Origin: Bacteroidales bacterium
Lineage (GTDB): Bacteria; Bacteroidota; Bacteroidia; Bacteroidales; UBA932
Length of the DNA stretch: 53,622 nucleotides
Reading direction: 5' to 3'
NCBI GenBank assembly: GCA_017561765.1
Contig: JAFZBM010000066.1
Coordinates: 1 to 53,622 of the forward strand
How positions within the stretch are numbered: the first letter of the stretch is position 1; each line of letters starts with the position of its first letter. Positions 41,502 to 50,183 of this stretch are shown here, in pieces. A program made the position numbers and the translations under genes. The notes beneath the pieces are model-generated. The model did no database searches. It was not told where the DNA came from and worked only from the letters and a program-made list of their open reading frames with translations.

Positions 41502-41795
41502 TCAATAACTGTCTTCGACGTTCCAGACGAAGGCGCGGAGGCCCAGGTCGGGAGCGGCCTCATCCTTGGCGCGCAGGTCCTCCAGGATAGGCTTCACCTT
41601 ATCATCGGGGACGAAAGACAGGACTGCGTGGTTCTGCTCGGGCCAGGCATGATTGCCCAAGTGCGGCACGCCGTTGAAGCCGCCGCGGCCCTGTATGCCG
41701 GTCCATCGGGTATAGCCCCTCTGACGGTGGCTTTCAAGCACCGACACTATCTCGTCGCTGTATGCCTGATTGTAACTTACGAATATGGCTTTCAT
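41502..41795 (-). CDS. PII-like small protein in the RND operon
   Basis: 97 residues, overlapping the RND permease gene by four bases. The beta-alpha-beta pattern (KAIFVSYNQAYSDEIVSVLES, then GYTRWTGIQGRGG, HAVLSFVPDDKVKPILEDL, LRAFVWNVEDSY) resembles PII/CutA-type trimeric proteins, including the loop with GRGG. PII-like proteins bind small ligands or metals. Its coupling to an efflux pump suggests it senses something related to transport, which is inference. Confidence 0.7.
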   Translation of the reverse strand: MKAIFVSYNQAYSDEIVSVLESHRQRGYTRWTGIQGRGGFNGVPHLGNHAWPEQNHAVLSFVPDDKVKPILEDLRAKDEAAPDLGLRAFVWNVEDSY

Positions 41796-44700
41796 TGATT
41801 TGCGAGTTTTTTCTTGATGCGCTTTTCACGCCCCACGCAGATGGAGCAATACACTGTAGGAATAAGGACCAGCGTGACAAGAGTGGAAATCGAAAGTCCC
41901 CAGCACACGGTAACGCCCAGCGCGCGCCACATCTCGGAGCCTTCGCCGGTACCTATCGCCATGGGCAGCATTCCAAGCACTGTGGTGAGAGTGGTCATGA
42001 GAATAGGACGAAGACGGCTGCGTGCTGCGGTGGTTGACGCATCCCTCACGTTCATGCCCCTCTCACGCAGCAGAATGGTGTAGTCAATGAGCACTATACC
42101 ATTCTTGACCACTATACCGAGCAGGATTATTATGCCCACCAGCGACATCATTCCGAGGTTGACCCCCGACACGGCAAAGCCTATGAGCACGCCGACGACG
42201 GCGAAGGGCACGCTGAACATAATCACGAACGGAGCCATGAACGACTCGAACTGGGACGCCATGACCATATATACCAGAATGATAATCAGGACTATAAGCA
42301 CGAAGAGGTCGGCGAACATGTCCTGCTGGTCTTCATAATCTCCGGCAATCTGAATATTGAGTTCGGAAGGAATATCGGTAGAGTCTATTGCTTTCTGCGC
42401 AGCGGCCACGGCCTCCGACAGGGCGGTCCCGCGGCCCACAATGCCGTTTATGGTGATGAGGCGCTCGCGGTCCTTGCGCTCGATGGTAGGAGGCACCAGG
42501 GTCTCGACTATGGTACCGAGTTCCTTCATACGCACGGGATAGCCCTGGGGCCCCATGACGGTGATATTCTCCATATCTTCCACGCTGGTACGGAACTCGG
42601 GCGAATAACGCACGCGGATGCTGTATTCCTCGCCGTCCTCGCGGTAGTACGAAGCCACCGTTCCGCTCATTGCCGCGCTGAATGCGGCTCCGGCGGTGGT
42701 GGAATTCAATCCGTTGAGCGCCAGCTTTGTACGGTCGAAGTCCATCTGGTATTCAGGGGTGTATTCGTCGCGGCTGAGCGTCACCTGGGCGAACGCGGGA
42801 TCCTCCAGCATCTTGCCGCGCAGCTCGCGCGCCACCTGGTCGGTAGTCCCGAAATCGTAGCCGTACACCTCGACCTTCACTATGGAAGCGCCGCCCATTC
42901 CGCCGCCGCCCTCGGACACGGTGGCACGGTGGATGTCGGGATAGCGCTTCAGGATGCCTCGTATCACATCGGCGATCTCGGCGCTGGTGCGCTTGCGCGT
43001 GCTGCTGGTGCCGATACGGACGTTCATCGAGATGACGTGCGTACCGTTGTTCTGCATATTGGCGAAGGTGTTGTCGGTGTCGGCCTGGCCGAATGTAAAG
43101 TTAATGCGCTGTGCCTCATGCACTTCGGTCTTCACATCATTCCAGAGCTTGAAAGCGAACTCGCGGGTGACATCCTGCGCCGTGCCCATGGGCAGTTCGA
43201 TATTGCAGGAGATGCGGTCGGTGTCGCTGTGGGGGAAGAATTCGGTCTTGACTCCGGGGGCAAGCAGCAGAATGGTGACTGCGAACACGGCGGCGAATGC
43301 CAGGATAACCAGGGCGCGCCGGCCGGTCGCCCAGCGGATAACGTGCCCATAACCTCTTGATATCCAGTCAATGAAGCGGTTGACCGGACCAAATATGGCA
43401 TTGTACACCTTGCCGTGTTTCTCCTTTGGCTTGAGCCAGCGGGAGCAGAGCATGGGAACCAGGGTAAGGGCCGCGGTAGTGGACACTATCATTATTATGC
43501 TCACGATCCAGCCCAGCTGGCGGAACATTATGCCCGCCATGCCCTTTATCATAGTCAGCGGCAGGAACACGCATAGCATGGTAAGCGTGGATGCGATGAC
43601 GGAAATGCCCACTTCCGACGTGGCATGAACCGCCGCTTCCTTGGGCCGTTCCCCCCGCGACAAGTGCGTGGACACGTTCTCCAGCACCACAATGGCATCG
43701 TCCACCACCATTCCTATGGCTATGGCAAGGGCGGACATCGATATGATGTTCAGCGTGTTGCCCGTGGCGTAAAGATACACCAGCGAGGCCAGCAGCGCCA
43801 TGGGGATGGACAGGACGATGATGAAGGTCGATTTGAAATTGCCCAGGAAAAGGAACACTATGAGCATAACCACTATGAAAGTGATTATGATGGTGTCCCT
43901 CAGGGTCTTGATGGTGTTGATGATTTCGGTGGAGCCGTCCACCAAAATAGTCACGTCGACATCGGCGGGAAGGGTGGGGCGGATCTTGTCCAGCTGCTTC
44001 TTCACGCCCTTTATTACGTTTACCGTATTGGCACCGGACTGCTTCTGTATGATGATTCTGGCAGAACGTTCGCCGTCGGTGTAAGACTCCTGCTCGCGCT
44101 CCTCGCTTCCGTCGCGCACCGTCGCCACATCGCGCAGGTACACCGTACGGCCGCCCGCAGTACCCACTACGATATCCAGAAGTTCGGATGGACTCTTGAA
44201 TTCCTTCTGAACGCGCAGGGTGTAGGTATTTGAGCCTATGTCTATGTTACCAGAAGGGAGGTTCTTGTTCTCGGAAGCGATTATTCCAGCTATGGTGCTG
44301 ATGCTCAAATTATAAGCCTGGAGCCTGGTGGGATCGCAGTACACCTGGATCTCGCGCGTGGGGGCTCCCGCGACGCTCACTGTGCCCACTCCCGGCACGC
44401 GGGCGAGCGGTGTGGCCAGGCGGTCGTCGAGTATCTTGTCCAACCCTTCAAGGCTCTCGCTGGCCGTGGCCGTAAGGAGCATGATGGGCATGTCGTCGGC
44501 GCTGAACTTGAAAATAACGGGCATCGACGCCCCGTCGGGGAGCACCGAATTCACCATGTCAAGCTTGTCACGGACGTTGTTGGTGGCTTCCTCTATGTCG
44601 GTACCGTACTCGAAGGTAAGGGTAAGCAGCGAGATATTCTCCTTTGATCTGGAATTCAGCTCCTTGAGGTTCTCGACGCCGTTCAGGGCGTTTTCCAGCA

Positions 44701-44896
44701 CCTTTGTAAGGTTGGTCTCGATATCTGCTGCGTTGGCTCCCGGGTAGGACGACATTACCATTATGGTATTGGAATCGAACTCCGGGAACTGGGCTATGCT
44801 CGTCTTGCTCAGCGAGAATATACCCAGTATCATGAACGCGATGAACACAAGGGCCGTGGTCACCGGATTGTCGACAGCTTTGCGGTAGATGCTCAT
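41792..44896 (-). CDS. RND-family efflux permease (hydrophobe/amphiphile type)
   Basis: 1034 residues, full length for AcrB/MexB-type pumps. The first membrane segment (FIAFMILGIFSLS) follows a short N-terminus. The proton-relay pair DD is in GMVVDDAIVVLENV, and the second half has GIVVKNGIVLIDY. Two large periplasmic loops hold the drug-binding porter domains. It forms the inner-membrane trimer that expels drugs or other molecules together with the membrane-fusion protein and TolC partner encoded just upstream. The substrate cannot be inferred. It lacks the charged residues typical of heavy-metal RND pumps as far as I can see. Confidence 0.95.
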   Translation of the reverse strand: MSIYRKAVDNPVTTALVFIAFMILGIFSLSKTSIAQFPEFDSNTIMVMSSYPGANAADIETNLTKVLENALNGVENLKELNSRSKENISLLTLTFEYGTDIEEATNNVRDKLDMVNSVLPDGASMPVIFKFSADDMPIMLLTATASESLEGLDKILDDRLATPLARVPGVGTVSVAGAPTREIQVYCDPTRLQAYNLSISTIAGIIASENKNLPSGNIDIGSNTYTLRVQKEFKSPSELLDIVVGTAGGRTVYLRDVATVRDGSEEREQESYTDGERSARIIIQKQSGANTVNVIKGVKKQLDKIRPTLPADVDVTILVDGSTEIINTIKTLRDTIIITFIVVMLIVFLFLGNFKSTFIIVLSIPMALLASLVYLYATGNTLNIISMSALAIAIGMVVDDAIVVLENVSTHLSRGERPKEAAVHATSEVGISVIASTLTMLCVFLPLTMIKGMAGIMFRQLGWIVSIIMIVSTTAALTLVPMLCSRWLKPKEKHGKVYNAIFGPVNRFIDWISRGYGHVIRWATGRRALVILAFAAVFAVTILLLAPGVKTEFFPHSDTDRISCNIELPMGTAQDVTREFAFKLWNDVKTEVHEAQRINFTFGQADTDNTFANMQNNGTHVISMNVRIGTSSTRKRTSAEIADVIRGILKRYPDIHRATVSEGGGGMGGASIVKVEVYGYDFGTTDQVARELRGKMLEDPAFAQVTLSRDEYTPEYQMDFDRTKLALNGLNSTTAGAAFSAAMSGTVASYYREDGEEYSIRVRYSPEFRTSVEDMENITVMGPQGYPVRMKELGTIVETLVPPTIERKDRERLITINGIVGRGTALSEAVAAAQKAIDSTDIPSELNIQIAGDYEDQQDMFADLFVLIVLIIILVYMVMASQFESFMAPFVIMFSVPFAVVGVLIGFAVSGVNLGMMSLVGIIILLGIVVKNGIVLIDYTILLRERGMNVRDASTTAARSRLRPILMTTLTTVLGMLPMAIGTGEGSEMWRALGVTVCWGLSISTLVTLVLIPTVYCSICVGREKRIKKKLANQ

Positions 44897-44899
44897 TGC

Positions 44900-45922
44900 C
44901 TAGCCAATTTGTACGGTCTGACCTGCCTTGAGCGTGGAATTGCCCTTGACCACCACCTGCTCGCCCTCTTCAAGTCCCGAAAGAATCTCGTATTTTCCGT
45001 CGAAATGGCGGCCCAGTGTGACCACCTTCACCGCAGCCTTGCCTTCATCGTCGATTACGAACACGGAACGGGTGCCGGCGCCCTGCATCTTGAGCACGGC
45101 GGTGTCGGGCAGGGTGATGCTGTAAGAATCGCCGAAGTTGACCATTACGCGCACGTACATGCCGGGGCGAAGTTCCCGCTTGGTATTGGGCACCATGACT
45201 TCTACGTTGAACGTATGAGTAGCCGCGTCCATAGTTGGATACAGGCGGTTGACGGTGCCGCTGAAGCTCTTGCCCGGGAGGGCGTCGGCGGTGAGAGTCA
45301 CCGTATCGCCCTTCTTGACGCGTGTGTAGTCGGTTTCGGAAATGCCCACGAGTATCTTGACGGGCGTGATCTGCTGCACCGTGTATATCGGCAGGCCCAT
45401 TGAGAACATATCGCCTCGGTCATAGTTGCGGGCGGTAATCACGCCGCTCACCGGGCTGCGGAGTATGGTGTTCTCTTCCAGGTTCTTGCATGTGCTTGCA
45501 CTCACGTTATAGGCCAGTTCCAGCTGGTCGAAATCGGCTTGTGCTATGCCGCCCTGGGCAAGCAGGGAGCGCACTCTCTCGAGTTCGGTACGGTCGTTCC
45601 GGAGCTTGAGTTCCGCCTGGTCGAGCTGGACCCTGTCCATCTCGGCGAGCACCTGTCCCTTTCCAACAAAATCCCCCACTTCGACGTTAAGTTTCTGGAT
45701 GCGTCCGGTGCCCTGGGGCGCTATGTTGTTGACAACCTTAGCCTGCACGGTCGATGAGTAAAGGGCTGTCTGGGGAACTTTCTCACGTGCTGCTGTAACT
45801 ACCGAGACCAGAGGAATCTGCTCCGCCGCGGGAGCCGTCTGAGCTTCGCTCGTCTTGCTGTTGCCCGCGCCGCATCCGGCAAGGATCAGGACGGCGGCGA
45901 TAATACAAATATGCTTATTCAT
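44900..45922 (-). CDS. RND periplasmic adaptor (membrane fusion) lipoprotein
   Basis: 340 residues from the ATG at 45922. A frame 11 codons longer exists, but this start gives a clean lipobox (LILAGC). It contains the HlyD-type lipoyl/beta-barrel parts: VVNNIAPQGTGRIQKLNVEVGDFVGKGQVL, the central coiled coil with ELVRVRSLLAQGGIAQ-like spacing, TILRSPVSGVITARNYDRGD and RPGMYVRVMV. It bridges the pump and the TolC-type channel. The start overlaps the TolC gene's end by eight bases, and the pump starts three bases after its stop. Confidence 0.93.
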   Translation of the reverse strand: MNKHICIIAAVLILAGCGAGNSKTSEAQTAPAAEQIPLVSVVTAAREKVPQTALYSSTVQAKVVNNIAPQGTGRIQKLNVEVGDFVGKGQVLAEMDRVQLDQAELKLRNDRTELERVRSLLAQGGIAQADFDQLELAYNVSASTCKNLEENTILRSPVSGVITARNYDRGDMFSMGLPIYTVQQITPVKILVGISETDYTRVKKGDTVTLTADALPGKSFSGTVNRLYPTMDAATHTFNVEVMVPNTKRELRPGMYVRVMVNFGDSYSITLPDTAVLKMQGAGTRSVFVIDDEGKAAVKVVTLGRHFDGKYEILSGLEEGEQVVVKGNSTLKAGQTVQIG

Positions 45923-47306
45923 TTGTCGATGTTTTTTCAAGGAAATCTGCACCAAGAGTGCCTTCGAGGTCGGATTTTGCAGAGAGATAATTGTAAACCG
46001 CCTGGCACACGCCGAGCTGCGACTGCGTAAGGGCTAGCTGGGCGTCGTTAAGGTCGGTGAGGGTGCTGCGCCCCACGTCGTAGGACTGTCGGGCTATACC
46101 GTAGGCCTTGCCAGCCGTTTCGACAGCGCTGCCGGCGGAGGCGTAACTTTTCACTGCCGTCTCCATGGTACCGAGATACTGACGGATAGCAATCTGGAGC
46201 TGTCTTTCGGTATTCATGCGCTGTAAGTCCAGCTCAAGGGCCTGCACTTTTGCGGCCTTGACGGCGTTGTGGCGCTTGCCTCCGGCGAAGATTGGTATGT
46301 TCAGGCTGAGGCCTACGTAAGAATACGGCGACCATTTGTACTGGCTGAATTTATAGTCGTTGGCCATGGCGTTAAGACTGTACGAAAAAGCCAGGGCAAG
46401 GCTGGGGAGGGACGCATATTGCTGCATCTGCACCGTCGAAGCAAGCTGCTCCGCCTGTATTGCAAGCTGGCGAAGGGTAGTATTGCCGTTCAGGTCCGTG
46501 TCTGGCAGAGGATCGGTAAGCATTGCATCGGCATAATCCGTAAGGGAACCGGCAACGTCGATATCTGAATCAAGCGCAACTCCCATAACCGCCTTGAGTT
46601 GCCAGAGGCTTATGTCGACAGCGTTTTCAGCATCATACACATTGGGCACGGCATTGGCCACGGCCGTCTTGGCGCGGGTGAGGTCGAGCTCGGAAGCACG
46701 CTGGGCGTTGTATTTCTTCTGGGTGAGGTTGAGATTCTCGACGGCATTGTCATAGACCGATTGATATACCTTTGCAGCTTCCTTGGCGAGCAGGACCGTG
46801 AAGAACGCCTTCTTGACCTGCGTTACTGTTTCAAGGCGCGAGCCGCGGGCTTTCTCAACCGCCAGTTCGACGTCCTGGTCGGTGATTTTGAGGCTCTTCC
46901 ACAGCTGAGCGTTGACAAGGGGCATACTGGCAGACACGCCTGTCGACCATGTGTTCCAGCGTCCCACCTCGAAACCGTCGGCAGAACGGGAAGACTGGTT
47001 CTCAGCGGCTGATGACCCGTCTGAACCGCCGCCCATCATGGAGGACATGTCGAAGTCCATGTACATTACCTGCTTCTTAATGGTTCGCTGGTAATTGGCG
47101 GAACCGTCAATCTGGGGGAACAGTGCGGCGTAAGAGCCCTTTCGTGCATAACCGGTACGCTCTATTTCGAGGTCGGCAATCCTTACTGAAGCATTCTCGC
47201 TGAGGGCGACCTTGATGGCGTCGTCAAGGGTAAGGATTTGTTGCGCCGGGCATATTGGGGAGGCCATCAGAAACAGGCCCGCAAATGATATCAAAATCTT
47301 TTTCAT
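45915..47306 (-). CDS. TolC-family outer-membrane efflux channel
   Basis: 463 residues. Signal peptide about 1-21. Two OEP-type repeats with long helices (QILTLDDAIKVALSENASV, AYGIARQSYDVGRSTLTDLNDAQLALTQSQLGVCQAVYNYLSAKSDLEGTLG) are typical. A low-complexity MMGGGSDGSSAAENQSS segment at about 90-106 is unusual in the family and probably a surface loop. First gene of the efflux operon, divergent from lgt. Confidence 0.93.
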   Translation of the reverse strand: MKKILISFAGLFLMASPICPAQQILTLDDAIKVALSENASVRIADLEIERTGYARKGSYAALFPQIDGSANYQRTIKKQVMYMDFDMSSMMGGGSDGSSAAENQSSRSADGFEVGRWNTWSTGVSASMPLVNAQLWKSLKITDQDVELAVEKARGSRLETVTQVKKAFFTVLLAKEAAKVYQSVYDNAVENLNLTQKKYNAQRASELDLTRAKTAVANAVPNVYDAENAVDISLWQLKAVMGVALDSDIDVAGSLTDYADAMLTDPLPDTDLNGNTTLRQLAIQAEQLASTVQMQQYASLPSLALAFSYSLNAMANDYKFSQYKWSPYSYVGLSLNIPIFAGGKRHNAVKAAKVQALELDLQRMNTERQLQIAIRQYLGTMETAVKSYASAGSAVETAGKAYGIARQSYDVGRSTLTDLNDAQLALTQSQLGVCQAVYNYLSAKSDLEGTLGADFLEKTSTNE

Positions 47307-47355
47307 ACTACTCTAACGAGCGCTATTTTGCTGCAAAAATTATACCACCTGCAGG

Positions 47356-47387
47356 CTTGTTTATAAATGGCAAAAGCAGTATCTTTG
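47356..47387 (+). promoter_or_regulatory. Promoter of lgt
   Basis: CTTG (47356-47359, one mismatch to TTTG), 20-base spacer, TATCTTTG (47380-47387), 16 bases before the ATG at 47404. Confidence 0.5.
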
Positions 47388-47403
47388 ACAAATTTTTAAT
47401 GCT

Positions 47404-48282
47404 ATGGATTTTCTGGCAATACACTGGAATGTCGATCCGGTACTCATACATCTGGGAAACTTCGGAATACGTTGGTATTCATTACTTTTCGTAGCCGGGT
47501 TCATAATCGGATGGTACCTTTTCCGCTGGTTCTTCAGGCGCGAGGGCATACCCGAAAAGCTGCTTGACCCGCTGCTCTACACCCTCCTTATAGCCACCAT
47601 CGTGGGCGCCAGGCTGGGGCATTGCATATTCTATCAAACGGACTACTTTTTCGGTTCCTGGGAGGGCTTCCTGGAAATATTCATGCCATGGAAAGGAGGT
47701 CTGGCCAGTCACGGCGGAGCCATAGCGCTGCTTCTTGGAATGTGGTGGTATTCCGCACATTACGGCAAGAAACATGATTTCGACTATCTGTGGATCCTGG
47801 ACCATCTTGTCATCACGGTGGCCTTTGCCGGCTGCCTCATCCGCCTTGGCAACCTCTTCAATTCAGAAATCTACGGCCATGTAACTTCCCTGCCCTGGGG
47901 CGTCATATTCGAGCGGCGCGGTGAGACAGAGCCCAAGCACCCAACACAGATTTACGAGTCTCTCAGCTACCTCATCCTCGGATTTGTGCTGCTGTGGTTC
48001 TACGCAAAGAAGCTGAACAAGGTACACAGGGGCTTCTTCTTCGGTCTGTTCCTGGTGGGCTGCTTCGGAATGAGGTTCTTGATAGAATTCATAAAAGAAG
48101 CCAGCATACATTTCGACCTTGGCTTTGTTACGCTGAATATGGGCCAGATGCTCTCGATTCCGTTCATCATTGCCGGAATAGCGTTCCTGATATACGCGGC
48201 AGTAAAGAAAAAGCCGGCGGCGGCTGTTCATCCCGCGCCGGCTCCCAAAGCCGAAACTCATTACGCAAAGCCTTTGCGCTAG
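47404..48282 (+). CDS. lgt: Prolipoprotein diacylglyceryl transferase
   Basis: 292 residues with seven hydrophobic segments. Diagnostic parts are GARLGHCIFY, GGLASHGGAIALLLGMW, the Lgt signature around CLIRLGNLFNSEIYG with the essential Arg, and HPTQIYESLSYL. It transfers the diacylglyceryl group from phosphatidylglycerol to the lipobox Cys in the inner membrane, the first step in making the many lipoproteins of this organism. The last 30 residues are Ala/Pro-rich. Converges with the next gene with a three-base gap. Confidence 0.95.
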   Translation: MDFLAIHWNVDPVLIHLGNFGIRWYSLLFVAGFIIGWYLFRWFFRREGIPEKLLDPLLYTLLIATIVGARLGHCIFYQTDYFFGSWEGFLEIFMPWKGGLASHGGAIALLLGMWWYSAHYGKKHDFDYLWILDHLVITVAFAGCLIRLGNLFNSEIYGHVTSLPWGVIFERRGETEPKHPTQIYESLSYLILGFVLLWFYAKKLNKVHRGFFFGLFLVGCFGMRFLIEFIKEASIHFDLGFVTLNMGQMLSIPFIIAGIAFLIYAAVKKKPAAAVHPAPAPKAETHYAKPLR

Positions 48283-48285
48283 AGA

Positions 48286-48915
48286 CTATTTCTTCTTGTT
48301 CATCATATCGTAGAGCTTGGACATTCCGTCTTCGATAAGGGTATAACCCTTCTCCTCGGGAAGTACGAAAAGCTCTGCGGGTTGCTCGCCCTTCTCGATT
48401 CCGGCGGTCATCTGTACCAGCACGTCCGATGAAAGCGTGGCGAAAGGAATCCCAGTCTCGCAGTCGATATAGCGTGTGATGGTCTTGTTGGTGCTGATCT
48501 TGCTCCAGCGGCCCATATACACCTCATACTTGGCTTTCCCGTCCTTGACACGGTGCGAGAAGGTGTTCTTTGTATAAGTCTTGTCCTTGTCGAAGATACG
48601 GTAGATTGTGGTTTCCAGCTCCTTGCCGTTAATCTTGTTGGTCACCAGCTGCACGGTACCGTCGGTAAACTTGGTGTATTCCCTGCCGGTATTGGCATCG
48701 TAGCGTATTTCGGAGCCGTTGGTAAGGATATAATCTCCTGAAATCGCCTTGGATACGGTGTAGTTCCTGGCATAGTAGGACACTTTGGACGCAGCCATTT
48801 CGGGCTGGGGCGAGGAAGCGTTGGAAGGAAGCCCGAGCGAAGGGGTCTGGGCTCCGAGAGAAAAACCTGCAAGCATTGTTGCCGCAGCAGTGATGATCAT
48901 TCGTATCGTTTTCAT
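48286..48915 (-). CDS. Secreted protein of unknown function
   Basis: 209 residues. Signal peptide about 1-22 (LGAQ). The mature protein has repeated beta-strand stretches (YILTNGSEIRYDANTGREYTKFTDGTVQLV, YEVYMGRWSKISTNKTITRYIDCETG). It resembles periplasmic proteins of the DUF4412 kind in general pattern, but I cannot assign it. It is preceded by a good promoter on the minus strand and appears to be transcribed alone. Confidence 0.65.
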   Translation of the reverse strand: MKTIRMIITAAATMLAGFSLGAQTPSLGLPSNASSPQPEMAASKVSYYARNYTVSKAISGDYILTNGSEIRYDANTGREYTKFTDGTVQLVTNKINGKELETTIYRIFDKDKTYTKNTFSHRVKDGKAKYEVYMGRWSKISTNKTITRYIDCETGIPFATLSSDVLVQMTAGIEKGEQPAELFVLPEEKGYTLIEDGMSKLYDMMNKKK

Positions 48916-48938
48916 AAGCTTATAATTGTCTCGTTTTG

Positions 48939-48969
48939 CAAAAATACGTGTTACTAATTACAAAACAAA
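48939..48969 (-). promoter_or_regulatory. Promoter of the secreted protein gene at 48286-48915
   Basis: On the minus strand TTTG (48969-48966), 19-base spacer, TATTTTTG (48946-48939). Confidence 0.7.
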
Positions 48970-48986
48970 TACCAAAACCGATTTTT

Positions 48987-49658
48987 TCAGACAAATCGTC
49001 CGTCCTGCATCACGAGGGTGCGGTCGCAAAGGGCTGCGAGGGATGCGTCGTGGGTAACGATTACTATGGTCTGCCCGAGGGTGTCTCGCAAATTGAAAAA
49101 GAGACGGTGTATTTCCTGCTTGGTAGCTGAATCAAGGTTGCCGGTAGGCTCGTCGGCAAAAAGTACGGCTGGGTTGTTGACCAGAGCTCTGGCTATCGCC
49201 ACCCGCTGCTGCTCGCCCCCGGACAGCTCCGACGGCTTATGGGTAATGCGGTCCTGAAGACCAACAAGAGCCAGGAGCCGCGATGAAGCCCCGCGTGCGT
49301 CACTGGCCGGACGGCCGGCGATCAGGGCAGGAATCATCACGTTCTCCAAGGCATTGAATTCAGGAAGCAGATGATGTTCCTGGAATACGAAGCCGATTTT
49401 GCGGCCCCTGAAAGCGGCCAGGGCGTCGCCCTTGAGTGAGCGGCCCGAGCCGTCAAATACCATGGTCCCGTCTATTTCCAGACGGCCGCTGTCGGGAGTC
49501 GACAGCGTCCCGAGAATCTGAAGCAGCGTAGTCTTGCCGGCACCCGAAGCCCCCGTCACCGACAGCACTTCCCCCCTCTCCACACTCACATCCACGCCCT
49601 TGAGCACCTCCAGCGCGCCAAAACTCTTACGGATATTCTGAGCTGTGATTATCATCAT
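48987..49658 (-). CDS. lolD: ABC transporter ATP-binding protein, LolD-like
   Basis: 223 residues from the ATG at 49658 (MMIITAQNIRKSFG); an upstream in-frame codon lies in the RHS remnant and is unlikely. Walker A is GASGAGKT, signature LSGGEQQR, Walker B VLFADEPTGNLDS and switch His in VIVTHD. The spacing of Q-loop (GFVFQEHHLLPEF) and size match LolD/MacB-type ATPases, which drive lipoprotein release from the inner membrane or related extrusion. No permease gene is adjacent, so LolD is a family-level call. Confidence 0.87.
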   Translation of the reverse strand: MMIITAQNIRKSFGALEVLKGVDVSVERGEVLSVTGASGAGKTTLLQILGTLSTPDSGRLEIDGTMVFDGSGRSLKGDALAAFRGRKIGFVFQEHHLLPEFNALENVMIPALIAGRPASDARGASSRLLALVGLQDRITHKPSELSGGEQQRVAIARALVNNPAVLFADEPTGNLDSATKQEIHRLFFNLRDTLGQTIVIVTHDASLAALCDRTLVMQDGRFV

Positions 49659-49686
49659 ACCGCAAAATACAAAATAATTCTTAATG

Positions 49687-49767
49687 TTATATGGCTGACC
49701 GCCAGATTTCGATATCAATGGGGCCTCCGGTAGGCTTTAGCGTAACGCCCTGACTGCCGGCTGCGCC
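49687..49767 (-). pseudogene. Possible third trace of an RHS core tip
   Basis: The minus-strand frame reads AAGSQGVTLKPTGGPIDI and so on to a stop at 49687-49689. The part around VTLKPTG matches the tip segment ITLKPTGST of the RHS gene to the right, and the DNA CCGGTAGGCTTTAGCGTAA differs from the intact copy at one base. Only about 45 bases are alike, so this could be a decayed remnant or a small recombination scar. Confidence 0.35.
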
Positions 49768-49898
49768 ACCCGGCTGGCGCCAATCCGAAATTCACCTGGC
49801 TCAGTCACCAGCCAATGAACTCGCCCGGAGACGTTAGGGTGCACCAGGCGGCCCCATCATGCCCGAACCGGATTCACACAGGAACCCTCTATGCACCT

Positions 49899-50183
49899 TT
49901 AAGGCCTATCCCTATTCCAGGTGATTTTCGACTTCAGAAAAAGACGCTGCGGACTCACGTCGCCCTTCTTCTCTCCCATGGGGTCGGGGACGAGCCAGCG
50001 GGAAAGGGAGGGGCTGTACTGCCGGGCGCCGAAGTCCAGGTAAGGGACCGAGAAGTCCGGGCCCTGGTCCTCCTGGCCGGTGAAGCCGTCGCGCAGGGAC
50101 ACGGTGCTCCCAGTAGGCTTGAGGGTGACGGCCGACGCCGCGCCGCTGATAGTGTAATTATCTGTTCGCTTAAAACTATTCAA
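49899..50183 (-). pseudogene. Truncated RHS core-tip fragment
   Basis: 94 codons. It contains the same tip sequence as the RHS gene (TLKPTGSTVSLRDGFTGQED, VPYLDFGARQYSPSLSRWLV, PDPMGEK) but has no RHS core before it and only a short divergent tail (KGDVSPQRLFLKSKITWNR) after it. It begins exactly at the end of the candidate immunity gene. Looks like the discarded tip of an earlier RHS version, displaced when the present toxin/immunity cassette came in. Not expected to make a working protein. Confidence 0.75.
49951..50145 (-). repeat. Direct repeat, copy A, of the RHS core tip
   Basis: Aligns without gaps to 51756-51950 (copy B). By hand I count 23 differences in 195 bases (about 88% identical); the central 120 bases differ at 7 (about 94%). 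Both copies lie in the same orientation and flank the AT-rich toxin/immunity segment. Confidence 0.88.

Noticed and set aside
49899..50183. The 94-codon frame after the candidate immunity gene as a second immunity gene
   Set aside because: Its sequence is the RHS core tip itself, so it is a remnant and not an immunity protein.
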